Shown: positions 24,140-35,516 of the stretch, in pieces
Numbering within the stretch: the first letter of the stretch is position 1
Layout: each line of letters opens with the position of its first letter
DNA from: Zonotrichia leucophrys gambelii
Lineage: Eukaryota; Chordata; Aves; Passeriformes; Passerellidae
DNA length: 64,000 bases
Direction: 5' to 3'
Assembly (NCBI RefSeq): GCF_028769735.1
Contig: NC_088172.1
Span: 71,510,631 to 71,574,630, forward strand
Translations under genes and position numbers: made by a program
The notes under the pieces: generated by a model
Databases searched by the model: none
What the model saw: only the letters and a program-made list of their open reading frames with translations
What the model was told of the DNA's origin: nothing

Positions 24140-27100
24140 ATGTACAAAGCCTGGGTAGTCCTAATCATCATTCAGAGCATCTAAATTTGACACCAGCTTT
24201 GACTTTGACATTGCTGTTTTGAAGTTGATCTAATACTTTGCCCTGGAAAAGAGCAGTCCTGTCTTTTCCCTCTCCATCCCACCCAGAACTGATCATTTCT
24301 GCCCACTCCTTTGCAGCAGCTACAGTGACTGGTTCAGTCTCAGAGAGATCAGGTCAATACACTAATGTTGCTTAAAACTCATGATATTTTTCCAGGGTTA
24401 ACTTTAAATTGATTTACCTTGGTAATAGAAAAGAAGCAGCAGAAATGTGGTGAAAGCTAGGCCATTCATCTTGGTATCAGGCTGGTTTTAGGTCAGCTTC
24501 AATTTATCATGAAAGTGATCTTCAACAAGATGTCTAAAAATATTATATGAACTGGCTTTTGTTTCCTCACTTCAATAAAAAATGCTGATATGAAATTTCT
24601 CAGCCAACTCTGACTGAGGCTTTTATTCACTTTTCTTGCTTGTTTAATGACAGGGGGACATAGAGAACATTTTGGACTATAGTTTCTGCTACATCTGTTG
24701 AACACAGGTTCCAGAATCATATTTACCTTCTCTCACTTCCTCAGCTATAGTTCCTGTTTCCAATCACTCACTTTACCATGGTGCTGCTCTTTATATCAGT
24801 GATAGATATTACTGTCAAGACTTATACTGATACATATATTAATATCAGAACTCATAGTTCCTATTAATATCAGAACTCATAGTTCAATGCTTAATAGCAA
24901 AAGATGCTCTCAACAAAAGCTCTTACCACCTTCCCATATTCAGGCTCAGAGGTAATTCTCCATCCTTATCCGGAATGTCTTTCTTAGACAATAAGTAGCC
25001 CCACTTCAACATCACACATGCCTCTGATATCACTCAGGCTTCTCTACAAATGTGCTGTAGAGCCGTGCTTAAACCCTCAAATGTTTCCATTATAGCATCT
25101 CTGAATATGCCACTTGTTTTTACCCTGTGAGACACCTGCCACATCTCAAAACTATTCTTGTTTTTAACATTTACTAATATTTACTTCTTTTTTTCCCTCT
25201 AAGGCTGACAAAAGGAGGGCAATTCATTGACAATTCTGCTGCAAAGGCTGGTTTTCTCTATCTTGTCTTTGACAGACTCATCTGCTACTGTGCATCAACA
25301 TGTGACCTCCCTGTTCTTCAACCATACAGAGCAGTGTCCTGCTCTTCCCACTCAGGCGTCCTCCCGTATCATTTTTCCCACTCATCTCTTTAGATCAGGT
25401 TTAAAATCTTGCCTCCGCTTCCTGTCACATTAAGATTCTAGCATCTATCATCCACCTGTTAACATTTTGGACACGCCTTTTCGAGTTTGCTTTTCACATA
25501 GTGAGAAGGCCATGGGGTGTGTCTGTAACCTGTGCAAAGTTAGCATGTCATCTGCCTGTAAACATTTCCTTTATAGTCTCCTGGGCGACATTTTCTGCAA
25601 ACCTCTTGAAAGCAGCCAGATTCTGTCAAAGGCTGTCAATCCATCATATTGATTGAACTGGCTTTACTGTTTCTTGAACTTCCCTGCTTTAACCCCTGCA
25701 CTACAAGGGACTTGCTGTACGCACCCTTAAATTTAAAGGTTTTGGGGAATGGGTTATTTTTTCCTGCTTTTTCCTATGGTACAGTATTTACTGAGAAATC
25801 TCAGCTATGACAGAGGCGGCTGCTATGGTAAAAAAAAAAAAATCAGTTATTATAATAGATTAACAATTATTTATTTGAGCATATAAAAATAACATACCAT
25901 AACCAAACTCTGACTTTTTTTACTACTCTAGCATTACATTTGCAACCACGACAAATGTTAATGTTTTATCAAATAAAAAATTGCTTTATCTATTCAAATT
26001 TTTTTCTCTCTTTCAATTAAAATATTATAATAACACAAAAACATTGGTAGAGTTTCTGTACTCAAAAATTGCAAATGATGAGGAATGCTCTTTGGGATAA
26101 AAGTCAATGGATAGCACACAAAGAAGTGGCTTTTTTTCACTTCTCTTGGTACAGCTTTTATTTTAGTCAAAGAAAAGGGACATGAATGCCTATGGAAGTT
26201 GCTGCTGGTATTATTATGGTAGGAATTCTAATAACATTCTATATTTACTCAAAGAAGAGGTCAAATTTTCTAATTATCTAAAAACAAAAAAGCAACTAAT
26301 CGCAGATTTTAAGGGTATGTATGAATAAAGAAACACTGGTTTTCCAGACTGGATTCTTGTTTTCTTATTATATCTCACCCTAAACATGTTCCTTAAGATG
26401 TGTATCCCTCTGTGTGCATACAGGCTGATGCCCTGTTGTTCAACACCCACCTCCTAGGATAATCCAGAAGCAGGAGTAGCAATCTAACAGGATGTTCCTT
26501 CATCAGTGATGCCATCAGAAAGAGCTGCTGTGTGACCTCAACATTTGAGAAAAATGTCTCTGTGTATCAAGTAAATGATTAAATAATTTGTGTTTTGCCT
26601 ACTACAGTTCTAGTGGTTGCCTAGTTCAGGTAAGAAATGATGACAGCTCTTCACCGAAAGCAAGCAAGGTCTCGGTAAGACATAGATATTCCTTATTTTC
26701 ATTAGCCTCATTTTAGCAGATCAAAAAGATCCTGAGTATAGAGAGGAGATGAGCTGGATCCATTACCACACGTGTATTATTCATAGGGTTAGACCTGATT
26801 ATGCCTTCTGGCATCAAAATCTAGTAGTAATCCATGAGGACAGCCCTCATTCAGAGTAATCTGACTTTTTAAGGGCCTTCTGCTTTTCAGTATCCTTTCA
26901 CATTAAGATTCTTGCTGCAGATGAAGACATACTGCTCCAGGGAAACCACCCTGAGCTCCCTCAGGCCTCTGGTCCCTTTGTGCTGGGGAGGTCAGGGATG
27001 GCCTATGACAGCTTGGTGATGAAGTGCTCAGTACTTAGGATTTTATATATTGAAGGGAAGCATGAAGGAATGATTTAACAGATGTATTTGTGCCTGCAGA

Positions 27101-28160
27101 AATTTATGGGCATGTGGATACCCTGTGCCAGGACTTTTGAGCTGCTGGCAAATATCCTTGCCAAAAGTCATGGAGCTCAGATTTACACAGAGTATATTAG
27201 GGTTGGTATTCATCAAATGTAACCTCGGTATCTTGTATTACTAAATGTCTCAATGCGAGTTGTTTTAATTTTTTCCAGAGATAACCCTGGAATTATCTTT
27301 AGAGCACTCAACATCCAACCCCCCTCTCCGGCTTTGCCTTTGCTTAACTCGCAGCTCTCTGTGTTGAGTGTGATTGGTGACATTTCCAAAGAAAGACATC
27401 ATGACTGAAAGTTGCCTCACTGTCAGTGTCCACACTGTTACAGTTTGGAGGGGATGGATTTTTTTTACCTTCTGAAATACCATAAAAGCTTTGGCTTCAT
27501 AGAAGATCTCACACAGCTACAATATGATGACTGCAACTTGAGGGGGTGGCCTCTACAAGCCACTGGCATATGGGTTTTATGTATTAGGGTCTGTAAAGGA
27601 GATACCACTTGCAAGGATTTACAGTGTGCCAGGACTTCATGCCAGATGGTAAAAGCCATATGAGATGCAGAGTTCTTGAAATAAGTTTTTTTTTAGTTTG
27701 TTTTTGTTTATCACAGAGAATATGCTTCTGGGTTCATAAAGTTTCAGCATGTTCTGCCTACTGCGTCATGGAGAAAAATATTAACTCCATCCTGAATCCA
27801 GGCCACCAGGAGAATAAAAATAGTATTTAAAAAAGGAGGTAGGCAGGCCATTTCCTGGGACAGAAAAAAATAGTTAGTTTAAAATACATTCTTGCTTTTT
27901 TAATACTAAAATGAATAGATTGTTACTGCTGTTATTCTCTGAAACTATTTATTCAGAAGATTAAGCAGAGTTCTTTGAAACAAGTATGTTTGAACACTCT
28001 GCTTATCCTGTTCACCAGGAAATGCAAAGTTTTTCTTGTTACGAAGAATTACTCACATTTGAGTTTGAGCACATTTTCGCTCAGTACCATGGAGGGGCTT
28101 CCTCTGCCGCACAAACAGTTGGTATAACATGGCAAGCCCCTGTAATTTACAGTCACAGGC
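24140..28160. other. Unique DNA, no gene recognised
   Basis: No open frame above about 85 codons and no interspersed repeat identified. A 23-bp direct duplication is listed separately. A12 at about 25830-25841 and several T-runs are the only other simple repeats. Confidence 0.55.
24838..24885. repeat. 23-bp direct duplication, period 25
   Basis: ATTAATATCAGAACTCATAG plus TTC occurs at 24838-24860 and again at 24863-24885, separated by CT. The copies are identical. Confidence 0.95.
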
Positions 28161-28166
28161 CAGGGA

Positions 28167-28218
28167 AGCACATATAACTCATGGGACAGGGGCCGTAGCA
28201 CATGTAACTCATGGGACA
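28167..28218. repeat. 22-bp direct duplication, period 30
   Basis: 'agcacat' + A/G + 'taactcatgggaca' is present at 28167-28188 and 28197-28218 with one base difference, separated by 8 bp. It lies about 220 bp left of the CpG island. Confidence 0.9.
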
Positions 28219-28606
28219 TAGCAGGCAGTTCAAGAACACCCCACACGGGAGGAAGGGCACGGTGTGCATGGGCTGTAGGGGGGATCACCAACCCCCAACA
28301 TTTAGCACAACACACGTACTCCAGTAAAGAGCATGCAGCATCAAGGTATTTTACTGGACTGTCCATCTTCTTTGAAGCCAACTACTGTGCCTATGAGAAT
28401 CCATCTAAACCCACCATTTCTTCACAAGAAAGAAGACATGCGCCTGTCAGGAGAGCCGTGGAGACGCCGGGCTGCGGGGACCCTGAGGGCAGGGAGGCCT
28501 GGGCGGGCGCTGCCCTCAGGCTGCAGCAGGCGCTGGGCAGGCCCGGCTGCGACATGGGAGCTCGTCCTCCTCCGGCTCCGGGCTCGGCTTGGGGCCCGGG
28601 CCGGTG

Positions 28607-28620
28607 CCGCCAGGTGGCGG
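28607..28620 (+). promoter_or_regulatory. CTCF-like binding motif, + orientation
   Basis: CCGCCAGGTGGCGG fits the known CTCF core (CCGCGNGGNGGCAG, also written CCACCAGGGGGCG) at nearly all informative positions. It sits inside the CpG island. Its orientation is forward, towards the opposite-facing motif at 60788-60799. Binding is not shown by sequence alone. Confidence 0.55.
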
Positions 28621-28623
28621 AGC

Positions 28624-28655
28624 GGGCCCGGCGGGCAGGCTGGGCGGGGCGGGGC
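28624..28655 (+). promoter_or_regulatory. Tandem GC boxes with G-quadruplex-type runs
   Basis: Five G-tracts of three or four Gs fall at 28624, 28633, 28642, 28646 and 28651 with loops of 1-6 bases, satisfying the usual G3-N1-7 rule. The last three form overlapping GGGCGGGGC boxes of the SP1/KLF type. Both readings fit a CpG-island promoter. A second, looser G-quadruplex-type run is at 28469-28494. Confidence 0.65.
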
Positions 28656-28699
28656 AGCTGCCGCTGTCGCCGCCGCCGCCGCGTGTTCCTGTTATTGTC

Positions 28700-28790
28700 C
28701 CTAAATAGCTGACCTTGGGACAGACGCGGCCCCGCTCCGAGCGAGCTCCGCGCCGCCGCCCGCGCCGCCTTATCAGCCGTTTGTTTAGCT
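28700..28790. promoter_or_regulatory. Cluster of transcription-factor-like sites
   Basis: Within 90 bp of the CpG island I read several sites: CCTAAATAGC (28700-28709, one base off a CArG box), TGACCTTGG (28710-28718, reverse complement CCAAGGTCA, a good NR5A/ERR half-site), TTATCAG (28770-28776, GATA type) and TGTTTA (28782-28787, forkhead type). Each is short and could be chance. Their closeness inside the island is what makes them worth listing. Confidence 0.35.
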
Positions 28791-31290
28791 GGGTTGGGAA
28801 GCCGAGCCCCGCCTGCACGGCCCGCCAGCAACTTCGGGGTTTTTCCACCAGCTCCGCTGGATTTTTTACCGGGCTCCTCGTAGCAAAGGGTCTCGAAGCA
28901 CGGGGTAATGCCCTGGTTTTAAAACTGGTGTCCCCCGGGGTGTCTTAAGGGAGCGCGGTGCGAACGCGATCAGAGCTGGCCCCGAGCTACGCCCAGAATG
29001 CCGCAAGTTTATGTGAAAATGAAGTAATCGTAGGTTCAGTGTAAATTCCTGTGTTAAATCCCCCACTTCATGCTTTGATTCTGAGTCACTTCAGCTAGAC
29101 TACAGCTACCATTGACATACAGGCTATGGATGTGATCCAGGAAAACAAGATATTTTGGGACCGGTGAAGGGCATCTCAAGTTTGTATTGCTTACTGGTAA
29201 AATTATTCATTTTTGTTGAAACCTCCAATTCCTGGCTGAACCATGCTGTGATAAATAAGGGTAAAACATGGTTTGCTTGACTATTGATAGTAAGCTGCAT
29301 GCTGCTTTTTGTGAGTGAGAGATCACTGCTGCATGTGGAGGCGTCCCAGTCTAATCCCTTCCGTAGACAAAATTGACAGCACAGCCACATGGTGTACATA
29401 GCAGATGAAACTGCATGAATGCTTTATATTTATGTTATTAAATTCAAAGTGTAAATTGAGAGTGGGAATTCTGTTGTAACCACCAAAAATTACCATCCCT
29501 TGTTCCAGTTCTCCATGTTTCCTGATACATCTTGGTTTTCTTTTCCTTTTTGTCTCCTGCAAAATCTAGAGGCTTTTAGTCAGTCTCTCAGCCATTTCAG
29601 GGATTTCTTTTTCTTTTTCTTTTTTTTTTTTGGTTAATTGAGATAGCACAGCCTTGTTTTCAGGCACCCAGGCCTAAGAGACTTCAGTGGACATGGACAC
29701 ATGCTCAGAATGCACTGAACACCCTCATTTTACTCTTAGTTATTTGGAATAAGTTTGCTAACTTAAATATGCCATTGAACATACTGAAGTGATTGCTTTT
29801 TTCCTTTTTATCTTCTTTGTCTCTGTAGTAGTTCAAAACATAAACAACACAGGCCAAAGTATAAAATGTTGAGAAGCACCCAGTCAGACCTAAACTTGTA
29901 GCTGCTGATCCAAAGTGTTAAGCCAATTTTCGATACATCTCATATATGGAAATGATTCATCACACAGAAGCCCTTTACAACCAAACAAGGAGATGCAGCC
30001 TATATTTCCAGAAGGGAACAGATTCATAAACAGAGACAAGTTTATAGAGAATAATTCTTACCAAACAGATCAAGTTGGGCTTTTTATTTATTTTTTGGTA
30101 GAAAAAGACTTCAGAGCTGTTTCTCAGAAGTTTGTGCAGCTGTTAGTTTAGTTGGGTAGAAGGAGGTTTTGGCTTTCAGTATAAAGTAAATATTTTCAGG
30201 GATCAAAGAGGTGGAAAAATGGGGGTGAGGTGAGTGTGCATGTTGAGAGGTAGCTACTCAGTTCTGAGTGGGTTATTACACAAACAGGTATTATGTTTTT
30301 GTCTACCACACATCTAACACCCTGCCAACAAACAAAAATGTATATCGACTTATGTTGTGGATAATTTGAATAAAACAAATCCAGAAAGGAGCCCTGAGAA
30401 TTTCTTGTTTTTATGGTCTCTTTTCTCCCTCATGACTCCAAGAGGTATGGTGTCTGGCCTTATGTATTGCCACACCTTTCTCTACTGACAGAAATGCTTT
30501 GAGTTTCATTTGGAGGTATTTGGGTTAACCACTAGCTAGAGGTCAAGAAATTCTCCATTCATGTGGAGATGAGTCCTCAGTCTGAGTGTTCTCCTTAATC
30601 TAGCTACTGCACCTTGAGATTTGTCTTAAAAGCAGGGTATTTTATCTGTCTTCAGTTTTGAGAAGATAATTATGGGATCTAGGCACAAATATTCATAAAG
30701 CAGACACCTCTAAAGCAACAGCTAGAAGCAAGGGCCTAAGCCTGAAGGCATCTCACAAGGCAAAGAATGGAGGCCCCATGGAGGCCTCTCACAGCTCTTT
30801 CCCAATAGTTTGACCAAAGAGACACCACTGCACCAAAATGTAGCTGTCTTTAGGTATAGGCAGGCAGACTCCAGAGATGGAGCAGGAGACAGATTGCAGA
30901 ACCCATGAGAGCATTCACGGCCCTTTTCGCTATCATGAACACAAGAATCAAAATAATTGCTCTGAGATTTTTACACGGTTCCTCAACATTTTCTTTATAC
31001 ACAGCAAAGAGGAGGAGATGTAACTTGTCACAGGAGAGGAAGACAGCACAACACTCTCATCAGGCCTGCAAAGGATGCACAGAACTCTTTCAGCCTGAAC
31101 TCTGATGGCTCAGTAACAGTCAAGGTTCAAAGGACCACCTCAGCTTCCTGCCTGAACTCAGTACTTCCTCTAGCTCCCCAGGCTTTTTGTCCTTACTTTC
31201 ATGGGTCCTTGAGAGTTCCCTGCACAGCCACCTTCTCTCCCCACAGAGTTTGCATTTGTCAGTCTCTGGTAGAGAAGTCATCGACTTCTG

Positions 31291-31320
31291 CTGCTCTGTG
31301 CTGCTCTGTGCTGCTCTATG
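31291..31320. repeat. 10-bp tandem repeat, three units
   Basis: CTGCTCTGTG is repeated at 31291-31300 and 31301-31310, then CTGCTCTATG at 31311-31320. Slippage is the likely origin. Confidence 0.93.
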
Positions 31321-34300
31321 GTTATGGAGATCCTCCCTTGAAATTATTTGGAGAGCCATTCATACTCCACTCCTTCAGATCATCTACCTTAACATTCCTC
31401 CTAGGAAGGATGTATTTAGAAAATCAGCCAATTACACTAATGGTGGCTAGCTTGAAGGTAGGAAGAGGGTGGGGGGTTTTAGGTATTGTAAAATTTAAAT
31501 GATAATTATCTATAGCATATTTCTAAAATGGTTTAAAGTTTAGATAATCTCCAGTTCATTTGGTCTTAACATAATTTTTCTTCACTTACTAAAAGAGGTG
31601 ATTAAGAACATCTTAATAATGACTCTGATTTGGAAAATCAGACAGGTTAATTATGTCCTAAAGAGCTATTGTAGTGTAATTTTGGCCTATATTAATTTGT
31701 TACCTTTTTCTTAATTGTATAAGATTACTTCTCTCTCTGCTGGGGATATGACTAGTGAGAGTATTTGACCCATTAGTCAAAAGAGACAGTCTTTAGCACT
31801 TTTATGGAAATTTTATTTTTCTTGTTTGCCTTAATTTAAAAATCATCTCTGATTTGTCATAAGCAAGGAAAAAGGTCATTGAGAAAGATGACAATAGCTA
31901 GCGGGTTCTATGCAGGGTTAACATGCCCAACCTGCTAGCAGCGTAATATTTCTTTTAACAAATATGCCAGAGTTCTTATGTCCAGAACTGGAAGAGTTCA
32001 AGCACTCCTAAAGCATGAAGGAGAGGGCACTGAAAGAGTGCCATGGGTTAGTATGCAGAATTACTTTGAATAAGTAGGCTTTTGAAAGAGCAGCCTCAGA
32101 AGATACACTGCTTCCTTGGAATGCAGTTTGTAACTTTAATAAAGTGCTGTGGATTAATCCTTCACTTTGTCACAGGACACATAAATGAGATGGATATTAT
32201 CTAGATTTCACAGAGATTAATTAAAAATCAGTCATATAGGTAGCTATAGCTGGTGCTCGTCCGAGCACATAGCTTTGTGTTGACTGGCCAGAATATCAAA
32301 AACTCATGGAGTTTATTGATTGTTTCTGGATTATCTGAAGAAATTGTTTGATAACAGTCCACAACTGTTTTGAAACAATTTCAGACACATTCACTAAAGT
32401 ATGTTAGAACGGCTGCTTATCTCCAGGATCAAATGGATAAACAAGGCTTTTGTACATACATTTGAAAAAGCTCTGGGGAAAATTAAGCAGAATTTTATTT
32501 GCAAATACAAACTCTATCAAAGTCCAGCATACTGGCAACTTTATCCAAAGGCTTTCTAGACTTTATAATATGTTGCAGATAGCAGGTATTTTGCACAGGA
32601 ACTGGATAAATATGGTGGAGGAAATAGAATCTATAATGTATGCCTCCCAGACATCCTGCATCCATCAGTAGGATGTACATAAAATTACAAAGGATGAAAC
32701 AATTAGGATGAAGGTGTTGTCAAGAAGGTATATTACTGGGAGCATGGCATGGCTGTTTTTGGAAAAAGGGGCATAATGAAGAAATATATTGACCAGCTGT
32801 TATAAGACAAAAAGGTTTAGGAAGAGAAAAGTGTGCTGAAATTAAAGCTGATGTCCATGCAGTTACTGGGTAGAAAAATGATTATGCTTTTTATTGGCCT
32901 GAAGGGGTTGCAAATGAAAATGTTACAGTAGGATGTGAGTCTTTTAATACAGATGAAGGGCTGAGAATGAACAAATGCCAATTCCCTTCCTAACAAGCTA
33001 CCTTTAGCCATAGGGCATATACAGAATAAAATTTAGCTTTCAACATGTCATGGGAACCATGTTGGGTATATGTTACACGTGGCTCTGTTATTAGTGAATC
33101 CATTACAATCAACAGTAATTAATAAATATATATACTATATATGTATAATTTATAAGACTTTGAGTTATGTGTTTAAAAAATGCCTCTATTTAAGTCATAT
33201 TTAATTTAGAGCTGTGCTTAAATCCTTTCTTAATCTGGGACCTTAGGCAGATACTTTCCTTTTCTGGGCATCTTGACGTCTTGAAAGTCACATTTTGCAA
33301 GGCAGAGTCAATATGATGTGCTGCAGAAAAGTATTTTCTCATGAAGACTTTGTTATTGTTCCCATTTTCTTTCATCTCAAATAAAAATAACTCATGCTGA
33401 AAATGCAGTCTGTGTATACTGGCAATTAAAAACAAATCAGGAAATCTCTCTGCTATATTAAATCACACATGCCTAGTTATGATTTAACATGCTGGGGAAT
33501 GAAACCAAATTCCACCCTGAAGTATCAAACACTACTTTTGTAAACACTAGGTTTCTCATTCAGAATAACTTTTTTCCCCCATGCTTATACTATTAATGTA
33601 TGCATCCCAAAATTCCTGTGGAGAATGAAATTATTGGGTTGCCTACCAGTAAATACATGTGGTTCCTGTTTAAAGCAATGTTCAAGGTAAGTAAAAATAA
33701 GAAATCTTGGAGAGCAGCCAGGTTTGCTTTTTCAAATGCAAGCAAGCAAGCTACCTTGCAATTGGCTATGCTTCTTCAGTGAACAGGCAGCAAGAGGAGA
33801 CATTAAAAATAGAGAGGAAGCAAGAGAGAGAAAGAGCATGAGGGAACCTAACACAGCACACTAAGTACAAATTCTACCTTTGTTTCCACTGAAGCAACCC
33901 TACTGAAATAACTACTGCAGGAAATAAACCTTGGTTTATCAAGATATTCAGTAAACAAAAAATAACTGATGTCACAGGACCTCAAAGTAGAGGAGATGTG
34001 CCAAAGATTCTGATGTAGGACATTCAGCCAAGCTTCTTGGTTAGTCTCATCAAAACAAATTCTCTTGTTTTTCACAGACCTGTTTCAACTGCTGTCTCCC
34101 TCTCTAAGCAGTGAGACAGTATACTGAGTGGATGTAAAATATTTTCTGTGAATAATCACAGAGTCACGAGGCTGAAATCCAAAGCACGTGTAGGCAGTTA
34201 GTGAAATCTTTTATAGAGAATTATTATTGAAAAGTGTGATGATTACTATTGTTAATATTGACTTCTGAAGGAATATTGAAACGGGCCTAAATGCAGATAG

Positions 34301-35032
34301 TTCATATGGCTGCAATACAATATGGCAGTAGAAAAACATCATGGCAATTTGATGCTGCACACAGAGAAGCTGTACCAGAGGGGAAAAAGAGAGCTGCAGG
34401 AAAGGGCCAGTGTAAACACTACCTGGAATTCTCTTTTTAGATTGCTGGTCAGGGTGCATTGCCAGGTGACACCCAAAGAGCAGAAAATACCAGGGAAATG
34501 TGCAAGATAAGACTATAGTCTTGAGAACATTTTTTTTTTTTTCTGAGAATGACTGAAGAGAAGTGTATTTTAAGTATAAGAAATGCAAGGATAAAAATTA
34601 GAGAACTTTTGGAAATTCTTGGTATCAGGGGCACTTGCTGTGCTTGTTGACCTTGCATACTTTTTTCTCAGCCTCTCTCATTTAGACTAGCTGCTAGATA
34701 CGATCTGATTGCAGTGAACTATCTCAGGACACTTGTCACCTCTGACGCTTGCAATTAGCCTCATCAAAACGTTAGAGCTCCAGGCTGTTGAGGATATGGC
34801 TGGAGGCAGAGGGGAGTCACAGCAGGCACAGTTGGAGCTTGTCTCAGTCAGGACGGCTGGCCAGGCAGCTTGTAAGCTGGTGCACCAGAGAAGACCTTAG
34901 TTCTTTGGGTGTCTCATTCAAGACAGACAGGGCCAGCTTGCTGCTCAGCAGAGCCAACAGCTTTGCCCATGCCAAAGGGCACAAGGACTGTTTGTAAGGG
35001 GAGAGCTTGCTGCATAAACAGCAAATTCCTGC

Positions 35033-35066
35033 CTCCTTCCCCTCCTCCTCTTCCTCCTCCTCCTCT
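35033..35066. repeat. (TCC)n-type pyrimidine microsatellite
   Basis: An uninterrupted pyrimidine run dominated by TCC/CTC triplets. The complementary-strand frame reads as poly-glutamate/glycine, which is a by-product. Confidence 0.92.
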
Positions 35067-35486
35067 ATTCTGTGGCTGAAAAAGGGGTGAGAGTTTGCCA
35101 TAAGACAAGCATTGCTAAATTCCTGTTTTACAGACACCTCAAAAAAGGTCCATTGCTCCATCTCACTTTTACCCTCAGACTCCAGGGTCTCTCCAAATTC
35201 TTCCAGCCCCACCATCTGCCCCAGTGCCCGTTAGCTGCCTTTTAAGTCCTTTCACTCCACTGGTGTGCTGAGCCACCTTAGTCTTTTCCCACAACCAGTT
35301 TCCATGCTGTACCTTCCCCAAGACAAGTCAGTTCTCCCTGTATAGTAAGTTGCTTTGAGGGATTTACTCTTACCACCCAAAAGAGAGATGATTAGTCACA
35401 TGAGGCAGATTTTTACTGCCTCAAAGGGACATCCTGTCTTGGGATAAACAAGTTTTGATACATTAACTTTCACAGGATGAGTGTGA

Positions 35487-35516
35487 GTCTGCATCAGACA
35501 GGTCTGCATCAGACAG
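35487..35516. repeat. 15-bp perfect tandem duplication
   Basis: GTCTGCATCAGACAG occurs at 35487-35501 and 35502-35516 without change. Each unit is itself partly palindromic (GTCTG...CAGAC). Confidence 0.95.

Larger units (their letters stand above)
28440..28960. promoter_or_regulatory. Isolated CpG island, candidate promoter
   Basis: After about 28 kb of AT-rich, CpG-poor DNA, this block is G/C-rich with dozens of CpG dinucleotides, densest at 28460-28820, and fades by about 28960. It contains tandem GC boxes (28642-28655), a CTCF-like motif (28607-28620), G-quadruplex-type runs (28469-28494 and 28624-28654) and several transcription-factor-like sites (28700-28790). In vertebrates such unmethylated islands usually mark transcription starts. 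I cannot set direction: there is no TATA box and no convincing start codon or known first-exon protein in any frame. Open frames of up to about 146 codons here reflect the lack of stops in GC-rich DNA. It could serve a non-coding RNA, an alternative first exon, or act as an orphan island. Confidence 0.8.

Noticed and set aside
23869..24222. 117-codon frame rich in Glu, Lys and Arg
   Set aside because: It is the translation of the AGAAG array plus short chance flanks, with no domain.
28333..28848. Several 80-146-codon frames in the CpG island as a possible first coding exon
   Set aside because: They are on both strands and in overlapping frames, driven by lack of A/T stops. Composition is Ala/Arg/Gly/Pro only, with no known N-terminus.
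16114..35516. Short direct repeats as a possible CRISPR-like array
   Set aside because: Each is a two- or three-copy tandem with a different unit and no regular unique spacers, in an animal genome.
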